The notes under the pieces were generated by a model that was not told where the DNA came from, did not search any database, and was given only the letters and a program-made list of their open reading frames with translations. The translations under genes and the position numbers were made by a program. Positions 12,011-20,598 of a DNA stretch of 64,000 nt are shown one piece after another (position 1 is the first letter of the stretch; the number at the start of each line of letters is the position of its first letter). The stretch comes from Folioceros fuciformis (lineage: Eukaryota > Anthocerotophyta > Anthocerotopsida > Anthocerotales): contig JBNGIO010006148.1 in NCBI GenBank assembly GCA_049999805.1, positions 17,153-81,152 of the forward strand. The letters are read 5' to 3'.

Positions 12011-12721
12011 CCTAAATAGCACTGTAGGATGTGTGGCGATGTTTGGATTAGACGAAATGACATAATCTTGGGTATATCCACAAAAAATTAAGGAATTGTA
12101 GTTTGTGTTATAAACAACTGCATATAGCCAGGTTGAACAAGTGCATGAAGCAACAAACACTCCAAGTTGTTGAATCATAGAAGCAATTACTACTTTAATG
12201 CTCCTTGGGTTGTCCAAGCCATCCGCATTACATGCCTTCATAATATAACAAGTTACTTTATCAAAGATGCAAAATGCTTCATAAAATGATAACTAACTAC
12301 GTCAATCTTCTACGACAATACTTTTATCAAATCTATATGAAGTATGCTTACATTCAATTTTCTAGTGTTTCGCTAGCTAATTTTGTCACCCAATCACCTT
12401 AAGGTTTATCCCGCAATGTCAATTTCTTACATTCTGTAGAAACACATTTCAGGAAAGTTTTATTCCACTATGTCTTCGCTTCTACAAATATTTCGCCTCC
12501 ATGTGTTATCTTATAAAAAAAAAGAAGAATGAAAAATCATAAGTTTGACCTAATGATACATATTTATTATGCATACATACCTTGGTCAGGTTGTCCCTCT
12601 TATGTTTGGAGTAGATGAGACTTTCTATCTCTTTTCAATAATAGAAAATAACCCTTATACATTATCTTCAATCAATAATGTGTGCCCTTGTAGTTCAAGA
12701 TCAACTTGTATCTAAGTTTGT

Positions 12722-14734
12722 TCATTGGTTTGTTTCTTTTTTTTGTTTAAAATCCTCTCTTAATTGTGCAAACTTTTTAAAACACTGTACTTTAGACTTT
12801 CCCGGAATCATGTGTGAAATTTTTTCCCATCTTTGTTCAGTATCTTTTGGAAAAAATTTCAATGCTTTAATAAGCCCTAATTGCTCGGCCTCAGACCAAA
12901 GGTCTTGGTGACAAAGATTCAAAACGTCTGGTGCAATTGTTGCATCTGATTGTGCATTGTATTGGTCGCTTAATTTTGCATCTGTGGTTGTGGGTAATTT
13001 TTTCTTTGCAACACCTTGTAGCTCATGGTTAAGTGGGCTGTCAGAACCATTGTTCAAAGTATGATCTTGAGACGCTGATGTCTCAGTACCATTCTTGTTG
13101 TCTCTTGTTGAAAGGGGAGAATTAATTACTACACTTGTAGTTGATCTCTTTTGCAAAAACGAATCATACACTTTTGAGGTGCAAGGTTTTTGCATCAAAA
13201 CTGTTTTGATTGCTCTAAGTATATCCTCTACTGGGCGGTTTGTTCCCATGTATTCAGAAATCACTTCCCAACGCTGTGATGTTCCTTTAGGATACTTGGT
13301 AATTGCTTTTTGTAGTAAGGTGATTTCTTCTGCAGTCCAGTTATCTTGTTTCACCTCTTCAGATGAGGCACATGACTTCCCTACATCAGCATGCTTTGGA
13401 TGGGTGATTGTCTTGGTAGAATTATCTTTCTTACTGTACCCTATATCTTCTTCCACAACACTGGGAATTTTTTCACTTGATATTTTTTGCAAGATTTGTA
13501 ATTGCTCTTCATACTGTTTGGATTGTTCTAACTCATCATTAATAAATTTGAGTTGCGACATTTGTGATGTTCTACAAATGGTCTCTATCAAGTCATCGCA
13601 TATTTCTAAGCAACCATTTTGTTGCAAGGAAACACTTGATATGATTGTTCGAAACCTGGACCTCTCTTTTCGAAGCAATTTTTTCTCTTTTTCTTTCAGT
13701 CTGCGCATCAATTGAGCTTCTTCAAGGCTTTTTCTCTCTTGATCTTCCTTTTCTTTCCTTTCTTGCTCTAGAGCCCTAGCTGCCTCCTCCTCTTTCACTC
13801 GCCGAATGTCTTCTCGAAGTCTCTTCTTATGTAGCTTCTGGTTTTTTTCTTCTTCTTTCCTCTTCAAGACTCGTGGATCCTTCTTGTGAGCCATGTCCAC
13901 CAGTGCCCTTACTCTTATTGTTTCCTCCTTCTTGGCTTTTTCTCGAAGCTTTGCATTTTGCCTTTCCATCCATCGTCTGTGTTCTCTACCTTCTGCCTCT
14001 TCAAGATCAAACTCATCAACATGTGGAAATTCTCGCCAGCTTTTGAAAGAATACCAAAAGTTGTAAAATCCATCAACCTCATCCATAGCCGTGTCCTCTC
14101 CTCCAAGAACTGGTACAGGTTGGATACTCGACCACTTTCCATTTCGCATGAACACAGGACCAAAGACATCAAAGAAGTCTTTAGAAGAACAGTGTGTGGG
14201 AATCTCATCGTCAAACTCATCACTCGAGTCATAAACTCGCCTTTTGCAAGGATCAATCAAGACCTCATAAGCTTCTTGAATAGCCTTAAAATATTGATCG
14301 ATCTCCTCTTTTTTGGTGGTCCTAGCTTCCTCAGTCTTCTCTCGTAGTATCAGAGCAGATTGTTTATCTGGATGGTATTTTAAAGCACATTCTCTGTAGG
14401 CTTTTCTGATCTGTTCTTCTGTGGCAAGAAATCTCAAATGCCCTATTCCTAGTAGGGCATAATGATCATGTTGATCACTCTTCAGAGAGATTTTTTTCCT
14501 TCCTCTCGATTGGTAATGATCATAAGTGTTTTGAGTAGAATCCTTGTTGTCTGAGACTGAATTTTCTGACCCATGGTTTTGATGATACACACCTAAGAGC
14601 TGACAGGCGATGGAATGAAATGCCAACCCGGCTGGTTCATACTTTGAGGATCTCACAGGCTCGGAATTACTAGCCACAACGCAGGGTAAGGCTCCCGAGG
14701 AGTTGTCAAGATTTGGAAGCAACAGTTGTTTCAT
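12722..14734 (-). CDS. ZRF1/GlsA-type DnaJ protein with two SANT domains, AT-rich copy
   Basis: Zuotin-related factors are ribosome-associated Hsp40 co-chaperones that also act in chromatin. In Volvox the relative GlsA is needed for asymmetric division, and in Arabidopsis ZRF1 reads ubiquitinated H2A. This single-exon frame of 670 codons begins at ATG 14734. The J domain (about 90-160) has the essential HPD in KYHPDKQ. A zuotin-homology region with SWREFPHVDEFDLEEAEGRE follows, then a long charged helical stretch (about 280-400). Two SANT/Myb-like domains lie near 465-515 and 610-660, with WTAEEITLLQKAITKYPKGT and WSEAEQLGLIKALKFFPKDT. All diagnostic parts are present and the frame is intact, so it is probably functional. 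Codon use is strikingly AT-rich compared with its tandem neighbour at 15797-17785. Confidence 0.93.
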   Translation of the reverse strand: MKQLLLPNLDNSSGALPCVVASNSEPVRSSKYEPAGLAFHSIACQLLGVYHQNHGSENSVSDNKDSTQNTYDHYQSRGRKKISLKSDQHDHYALLGIGHLRFLATEEQIRKAYRECALKYHPDKQSALILREKTEEARTTKKEEIDQYFKAIQEAYEVLIDPCKRRVYDSSDEFDDEIPTHCSSKDFFDVFGPVFMRNGKWSSIQPVPVLGGEDTAMDEVDGFYNFWYSFKSWREFPHVDEFDLEEAEGREHRRWMERQNAKLREKAKKEETIRVRALVDMAHKKDPRVLKRKEEEKNQKLHKKRLREDIRRVKEEEAARALEQERKEKEDQERKSLEEAQLMRRLKEKEKKLLRKERSRFRTIISSVSLQQNGCLEICDDLIETICRTSQMSQLKFINDELEQSKQYEEQLQILQKISSEKIPSVVEEDIGYSKKDNSTKTITHPKHADVGKSCASSEEVKQDNWTAEEITLLQKAITKYPKGTSQRWEVISEYMGTNRPVEDILRAIKTVLMQKPCTSKVYDSFLQKRSTTSVVINSPLSTRDNKNGTETSASQDHTLNNGSDSPLNHELQGVAKKKLPTTTDAKLSDQYNAQSDATIAPDVLNLCHQDLWSEAEQLGLIKALKFFPKDTEQRWEKISHMIPGKSKVQCFKKFAQLREDFKQKKETNQ

Positions 14735-15796
14735 TTTTACGAACGTATCTTAACTGGACAACCCATACAAGTTTTCGCGACCAGTCCATTAAAGTGTTAC
14801 CGGCAAGGAAGAACGGAAAAGGCCTACAGAGACTTGATCGTCGTTCAACGAGGAGGAGAGGATCGGACGTCGCGCGGAGAATTTGCGGACACGCCGGGAA
14901 GGTAGCTGCCTACATTGTGTGGAGCGTCCAGTCGACGGGAGGAGAGGAGGAAGAGGGAAAGCTCCCCGGCGGAGAGCTTCACAACAGTGCAAACAGATGT
15001 AGCCACCGTGCGTGCAAAATTACTGGAGTCGCAAGCATGCGGGTCGCGTATCACTGTTTGTACCGAACCTCAAACAATCTCGAACGACCGCGAGAACAAT
15101 TTCCTGCTTAGTTCGAACAACGTTTAGTGACTCAATTCGAGCTGTGAAGTGCGCAAATCAATACCAAGGTCCTTGATTGAAGACGACATCGGTCAAAAAG
15201 ATCTCTAGGCGATGAAATTGCTTCCAGTAAATAGATTATTGGCGGATATCAGGAACCACTTCATCACATAGGGAAGTACCCACGTTAACCAGACACCCGA
15301 ACCGGTTCGCAGGCTGAGTACACTGCGGAAGAGTCCTCCGTAAGAAGCCATGTTTCCGACCCTGCATCAGGAAAGGAAAATGGGATTCAGAATGAAGGTT
15401 TTACGACAAAAACCACTGGAACCGTGGAATACTGCAACGCAAAGCAAGACACTGTATTGCACAGATCAACTGACATCCCACTCCCCACAGGAGGGCGAAC
15501 GTCCACGAGAGAGGAGAGAATTGCTAGGATCATCTAAGCACATGAGTGGTCTACACCCAAGTTCATGCTGTCAATTGTATATCCAAGAAGTGAAACTGAA
15601 CTCACCGAGACTGCATCTATGCGGATTCTTCGCCGACTCCATTCCAATGCCAGCAACTCAACAAAACTGACCTTGCTCAGATGCAGCTCCTTTGGGCCAC
15701 CCTGAAGCCTTCCCCTGCCGATGACTGCCCCTACTCTAAAATATAGCTGCCCTGTAAGGTAAGAACTACATAGAACCAACCTTCAAGAAAAAAAAG
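14735..15796. other. Spacer between the two ZRF1-like genes
   Basis: About 1.06 kb between head-to-tail paralogues. It should contain the promoter of the downstream AT-rich copy and the 3' flank of the GC-rich copy. Only short unsupported frames occur, and I see no repeat shared with the flanks of the second copy. Confidence 0.5.
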
Positions 15797-17785
15797 TTAG
15801 GCTGTTGCCTTCTTGTACTTATCCCTCAACTCAGAATACTTCCTCATGCACTCTGTCTTTGTCTTCCCAGGGACCTCCACAGTGATTTTCTCCCACCTAC
15901 GGTCAGTACCCTTGGGGAAATTCTTTGCGGCCACGACAAGAGCATGAGTCTGCATCTCCGACCATCCGTCATGATCCGCCACACCAATATTGCCCTGTTC
16001 GGACACCTCTACGGACGTCTTTCCATTAGAAGGACTCTTGGCGACACCATTCTCAACTACTTTGACGTCTTTCTTAGAAGTCCCACTTCTTGTAGTCTCA
16101 TTGTCAAGGTCATCCCTGGTAGAGAGTGGCGAATCAATTACAACACCTGAAATCTTCGGATTCGACCTAAATGAATCAAACGGTTTTGAAGAGTCCGGCT
16201 TCTGCTGTAAGCTAGTCTTCACAGCTCTGGTGATCTCCTCTGCTGATCGTCCAGTTCCTAGGTAGGTAGAAACCACCTCCCATCGCTGTGACGTTCCCTT
16301 CGGATATTTACCTACGGCCTTGCGCAACAGGTGTAACTCCTCCTTCGACCAAGGCCTTTCCTTTTTCACCGCATTCGAAGCAGCAGCAGACGCCTTCTTC
16401 TCTGCGCAAACTTTGGGAGACTCTGAAATCGAAGGCACCTGTTTGACATCACCTGCACCACCGCCATCACTGCGGCCCTGCTCGTGCACTGTGCGCCCAT
16501 TTTCAAAAACAGGGTCTTTTCCCAGAAGAAGACGTGCCTGCTCAGCAACATTGTTGCTCCCTTCCAGCCTTTCACAAAGCTGTCTCAATTGAGTTATTTC
16601 CAAACTCATACAGAGGTCCTCAACCATATCGTCCAAAATTCCGAGGTCTTTCCGGCCAACCAATCCAGCAGCAGCAGCGCGCAACCGAGCTCTCTCTTTC
16701 CTGACCAACTTCTTCTCCTTTTCCCTAATCTTCTTCAGGGCCGCCGCTTCTTCAGCTGCCTTCTTCTCTTCCTCCTCTTTCTTCCTCCTCTCCTCTTCTA
16801 CAACCCTGGCGGCTTCCTCCTCCTTCTCTCGCCTAGCTTGATCCTTTGCCTGCTTCTTCCGCAACTTCTCAGCTTTCTCCTGTTCTTTCCTTCGCGAAAC
16901 TCGAGGATCCTTCTTATACGCATTCTCCACCATTACCCTAATCCTACTGTTTTCTTCCTTCTTCGCCTTTTCCCGGAGCTTAGAGTTCTGCCTCTCCATC
17001 CATCTCCTATGCTCTCGATTCTCCGCTTGCTCAAGATCAAACTCATCTGCGTGAGGGAACTCCCGCCAACTTCTGAAACCCCACCAGAAGTCGTAGAAAG
17101 CATCAACCTCCTGCATGGAGGTATTGTCCTCTCCCAGAGGGGGTACTGGCTGTACAACCGACCACCGGCCATTCCTCATAAACACAGGTGAATAAACCTT
17201 GAAAAAATCCTCCGGAGCGCAGTCGTCAGGAATCTCGTCGTCGAACTCATCAATGGAATCATACACCCTGCGTTTGGCAGGGTCAATGAGAACCTCATAG
17301 GCCTCTTGAATGGACTTGAAATGCTTATCAATCTCCTCCTTCTTGGCCTCCTTCCCCTCCTCTGTCTCCTCCGTCAGCAGGAGGGCGGCCTGCTTATCAG
17401 GATGATGCTTCAGCGCAGCTTCCCTGTAAGCTTTCCTGATTTGCTCCTCAGTAGCCAGGAACCGAACATGAGCTAGGCCCAGGAGAGCATAATGGTCCTG
17501 CTGATCACCCGCCGACCCAGACTTCTTCTTCCCCTTGGACTGGTAGGAGTCAACGGATGGAGACGAGGTCTTCTCCTTCTTGTCAGAGACCGCATCCTCC
17601 TCACTGTCGCCATCCAACTTGTCCAGTCCCAGCTGCCGAAGCGCGGCAGCATGGAAGGCGGCGCCAGCTGGCTCAAAGCCAGCAGCCTGAATTGGGAGGG
17701 AGTTGGAAGCTACATGCAGAGGAAGCCATTCAGCAAGATCTGTTGGATAGGTCAAACAACGCAGCTGGTTCTTAGGAGCCAGCAT
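15797..17785 (-). CDS. ZRF1/GlsA-type DnaJ protein with two SANT domains, GC-rich copy
   Basis: Same family and architecture as the neighbouring gene at 12722-14734. The frame is uninterrupted and encodes 662 residues from ATG 17785. The open frame extends upstream but its first codon there is TTG, and ATG 17785 gives the expected N-terminus ending in LPLHVASNS before a conserved FEPAGAAFH motif. The J domain carries LKHHPDKQ with the HPD triad. The zuotin region has SWREFPHADEFDLEQAENRE, followed by a long Lys/Glu-rich helix. SANT1 has WSKEELHLLRKAVGKYPKGT and SANT2 has WSEMQTHALVVAAKNFPKGT. Codon use is typical of the other genes here, so this is likely the ancestral, well-expressed member. 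A telo-box lies about 190 bases upstream. Neither paralogue has an intron in its coding region. Confidence 0.94.
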   Translation of the reverse strand: MLAPKNQLRCLTYPTDLAEWLPLHVASNSLPIQAAGFEPAGAAFHAAALRQLGLDKLDGDSEEDAVSDKKEKTSSPSVDSYQSKGKKKSGSAGDQQDHYALLGLAHVRFLATEEQIRKAYREAALKHHPDKQAALLLTEETEEGKEAKKEEIDKHFKSIQEAYEVLIDPAKRRVYDSIDEFDDEIPDDCAPEDFFKVYSPVFMRNGRWSVVQPVPPLGEDNTSMQEVDAFYDFWWGFRSWREFPHADEFDLEQAENREHRRWMERQNSKLREKAKKEENSRIRVMVENAYKKDPRVSRRKEQEKAEKLRKKQAKDQARREKEEEAARVVEEERRKKEEEEKKAAEEAAALKKIREKEKKLVRKERARLRAAAAGLVGRKDLGILDDMVEDLCMSLEITQLRQLCERLEGSNNVAEQARLLLGKDPVFENGRTVHEQGRSDGGGAGDVKQVPSISESPKVCAEKKASAAASNAVKKERPWSKEELHLLRKAVGKYPKGTSQRWEVVSTYLGTGRSAEEITRAVKTSLQQKPDSSKPFDSFRSNPKISGVVIDSPLSTRDDLDNETTRSGTSKKDVKVVENGVAKSPSNGKTSVEVSEQGNIGVADHDGWSEMQTHALVVAAKNFPKGTDRRWEKITVEVPGKTKTECMRKYSELRDKYKKATA

Positions 17786-17976
17786 GGCGACGCCTGTGGC
17801 CGTATCAATCGAGGCCGGCAACTCCAACACGATTGCACGACCAACCCTGTACAAATCCAGCCAACATGTTTAGCCGACAACCGTTCCCACAGGATGCTTG
17901 CCCGGCGCTCTGCAATTGCTATTCCTCAGCAACTCTCTTTCCGCCTGACCGGTTCAAGGGTCTTCCCAAATAAACT

Positions 17977-17984
17977 AAACCCTA
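17977..17984 (+). promoter_or_regulatory. Telo-box AAACCCTA upstream of the GC-rich ZRF1 gene
   Basis: The motif lies about 190 bases before the start codon at 17785, in the reverse orientation relative to that gene. Telo-boxes are frequent in promoters of plant translation and growth genes and are bound by TRB-type Myb proteins. Function here is inferred only from motif and position. Confidence 0.4.
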
Positions 17985-18526
17985 GGGCCTAAACCCTTCC
18001 GAGAGGATCGCCATAGCTGATTATGGAAACTTCATTGGAAGTCCCCTCTACTCGCGGGCCTTAAGACGGATCATTTCTCTGTATGTACATACGATTCGCT
18101 TGAATTTGTAGTACCGGACGTTTTAATTTTTTTTATAACATTTTCTTTCTCGATGAAGAAGTCCTTCTTTATGGTAGAAGTCCCTCGCGTGTAGTTCCCA
18201 AGAGTGGTAATCTCCTAAGATTTATCGCCAAAATGCAAGTGGACGATGAGAGAGAGGCTCGCACACGGCCCATTAGCGGCGTCCGAGTCCCATGAGGATG
18301 TACATATGGGCGTAACGGCAGCACGACCTACTGCGCTGCCGATCTATGTTCCGAATCTATATGTACAACGACAGATGGGAGCGTGAGGGGCTCCAGGACG
18401 CGGCCAATGTTAAAAGTACATGAAATGCGTAGCACACTTCGTATATAGGTCTTATGACGTTGCTCCCCAAGAAAGCACCAGGTGTCGTCTTCAAAGTGAG
18501 TTACCCGCGGACACGGGTGACAGGAA
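17985..18526. other. Spacer between YKT6 and the ZRF1-like gene
   Basis: Both flanking genes are on the minus strand. The stretch contains the distal 5' flank of the ZRF1-like gene and the 3' untranslated region of YKT6. No further gene is seen. Confidence 0.5.
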
Positions 18527-19749
18527 CTACAGGATTGTGCAGCATTGGTTCGCTTTTCTCGCCTGCTTGTAAAACATCTGCAGTCGCAGAGGTTCAGGGT
18601 GCGAGTCAAGGACTGAGTGCATCGGCCAGACGGGCTCAAACAGAGAAGACGACTGCACTTCTACACCCCACCCCTGTAAGAGACAAGAGTTGCACCTGTG
18701 AAGCCATGCTCAGATCTGTGCTCTTGTCCACTAGTGTGTCAAGTTTCTCCCCGCGAGCGAGTACGCTGTCAATAGTTTTATGCTGCGAAAGAAGACGGGT
18801 TTCAGGCGGCCCTGCGAGAGCCTGTTCTGCAATTCCATTGTCAATTCCAACGCACCACAAAGAATTGTGCGACGTAACATACCAGGATGACTTTGGTCTC
18901 ATCGAGATCCCTTTGAATTTTCAACAGCTTGTCGGCTTCTCCAGGGTCCTGTACGAGGACAGCCACGGTTAACACACTAGCTGCAGGAGTCCCTGCACTG
19001 CTCACATGCGCGATACAGTCCCTAGGTGCAGCAAAGCCCCTGGTCGGTGAAACAAAACCTGAAGTTACCTGAAACTTAGCAAGCGCATCGGGAAGATACG
19101 GCCAGGGTTCTTGGCTATCGCTGCGCACAGTTTGCCACGAATTCCCAAAAGTACTGTGATATTCATCCAGAACCTGATGAAGAGCAGTCATAGCACAGAC
19201 AGACGTAAGGGCAAAGAAGAAGAAGAAGATCAAAGCACGGCGGGGAAGATGAAAACCAGGCGAAGACACCAGCAACGCAGGAACGTCCAAATCCACCTTG
19301 TTGATCACAGAGAAGGCGCTCCGCATGGGATACTCTTTGTCCGTGAACGCGAGTCCACAGAGCCCATTCCTGTTGTAACAATGCACCATATACTCTGAAC
19401 AACCAGGCAATGTTCCCATGAGATCTGCACCTTCCTCAAGCACCCGACATGGAGCCTACGCTGCTTCCCACGGGCGAACAACAACTCCAAACCCTAATTC
19501 AACATTACACTCTCGCCTCAGGCAGAGAGCTGGGAAAGACAAATCCTCACCATCCTGCTGCACAGACTGCCGCTGTCCTGCGGGCGTGCGACTCGCTATG
19601 GTCCGTCCCACGAACAAAATGAACTCCTTGGCGCTGGAGCGCTGGAAGTAGCCAAACTGGCTCACATCCGAAGCGTTGGCGAGAACAATCGGCTGCTCCG
19701 ATCCCTGCCCCGGGGCGGATCTCAATACCAGGATGGCCGTCACCTTCAT
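18527..19749 (-). CDS. YKT6: YKT6-type R-SNARE with longin domain
   Basis: YKT6 is a lipid-anchored R-SNARE used in ER-Golgi, endosomal and vacuolar membrane fusion. Six exons join in frame: 19551-19749, 19297-19394, 19069-19173, 18883-18948, 18696-18782 and 18527-18577, giving 201 residues, close to the usual 198-200. The N-terminal longin domain (about 1-135) has MKVTAILVLRS, ANASDVSQFGYFQRSSAKEF and VGRTIASRTPAGQRQSV. The SNARE helix (about 138-195) has DETKVIL, KTIDSVLARGEKLDTLVDKS and a central-layer Arg. The protein ends in CCTIL, a CaaX-type end whose paired cysteines fit the known double lipidation (prenylation plus palmitoylation). There is no transmembrane segment, as expected. The gene is divergent from the DnaJ gene at 20599, with 849 bases between start codons. 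Confidence 0.96.
19489..19497 (+). promoter_or_regulatory. Telo-box AAACCCTAA in YKT6 intron 1
   Basis: The motif lies in the first intron, about 55 bases downstream of exon 1 on the minus strand. First-intron telo-boxes are known enhancers in plant housekeeping genes. Here the role is inferred from motif and position alone. Confidence 0.3.
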
Positions 19750-20598
19750 GGCCCCGCCCCTAGCTCACCCCAGCCCCGATCTCTCAAAGCCACCCCTGCT
19801 CCCGAGACTCGATCCTCCCGGCCTGCCCCAAACGCGACACGGAGCAATCGCGGCTGCCACAGCATGCGCGTCGTTCCCAGCCCCAAAGCCAGACCATGGA
19901 CAACCCTTGAGCGCATGTATCAACTTGCTGGAGAAGCAACAGCCTCCGCCGACGATCAGCTGCTACTTGAGCGTCACACTTCAGAAAGTCCATCTCCGCG
20001 GGCCGTCGCCTCATATGGGGCAGGATCCTGCTTCTCCGTTCCGGCCATTTCGCATATCAAAACTTGCATTTAATTAAATTCATATACAATTCTTGGTTCC
20101 TTAGCTCAGCATGTTAGCAGCTTAGTTGACGAAGGGCAAGCATTCGGTCACTTACCGTCGGGCTAAACCTTGTACAGTTCAACGTCGGTTAGACGGGGCA
20201 GCCACGTCAATCTGCCACTCAGATCGCGCCATGTGTAATATTCGATGACCAGCCAGTGAGGGGCAGCCGAGGTGGAAGTTTCGACGTCAATGTTCTTTTG
20301 TTCGTCCGCGAACCCGTTCCACACCGTCCAGGAGAGCTCGAGGTGCCGAGACCGCTTAGATATATGTGTTGCGACGCGACTGAATTGCGTTTAGCTGGTA
20401 TCAGACGAGCGATGCGTAAGCCCGGGCTGCGACGCTGGGAGGCAGGCATTGGGAAGGGATTGTGTCTGATCGGGGCTGGGACTCATTCCACGGGAAGAGG
20501 TGCGGCGGAAATGGCAGGCGGGATTTGATTTTGTTGGTGGCGAGGGATTGCGGGTGCTGGAGCTGGAGTGGCTGGAGTTTGGAGCATTTTTGGACAGG
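19750..20598. promoter_or_regulatory. Shared divergent promoter region of YKT6 and the DnaJ gene
   Basis: The 849 bases between the two start codons must contain both 5' leaders and both promoters. A CCACGTCA element is present at 20202-20209. The part nearest the DnaJ gene is GC-rich and holds the leader. No other gene is supported. Confidence 0.5.
20202..20209 (-). promoter_or_regulatory. UPRE-like TGACGTGG element
   Basis: CCACGTCA on the plus strand is TGACGTGG on the minus strand, the core of the unfolded-protein-response element bound by bZIP28/bZIP60/XBP1-type factors. It lies about 390 bases upstream of the DnaJ start. An ER chaperone gene is a sensible target, but an eight-base motif can also occur by chance or serve as a generic ACGT box. 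Confidence 0.35.

Larger units (their letters stand above)
9499..12721. other. Intergenic region: pyrimidine-rich 5' flank, then AT-rich DNA without genes
   Basis: The part up to about 10.9 kb is CT/CA-rich on the plus strand (GA-rich when read from the RNA-binding gene) and is probably its promoter and leader. Long plus-strand open frames here are low-complexity Ser/Pro/Thr products of that bias. From about 10.95 kb to 12.7 kb the DNA becomes AT-rich, with CTAA-type repeats and a 46-bp duplication, and I see no coding potential. The stretch after 12.1 kb leads into the 3' flank of the first ZRF1-like gene. Confidence 0.55.
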
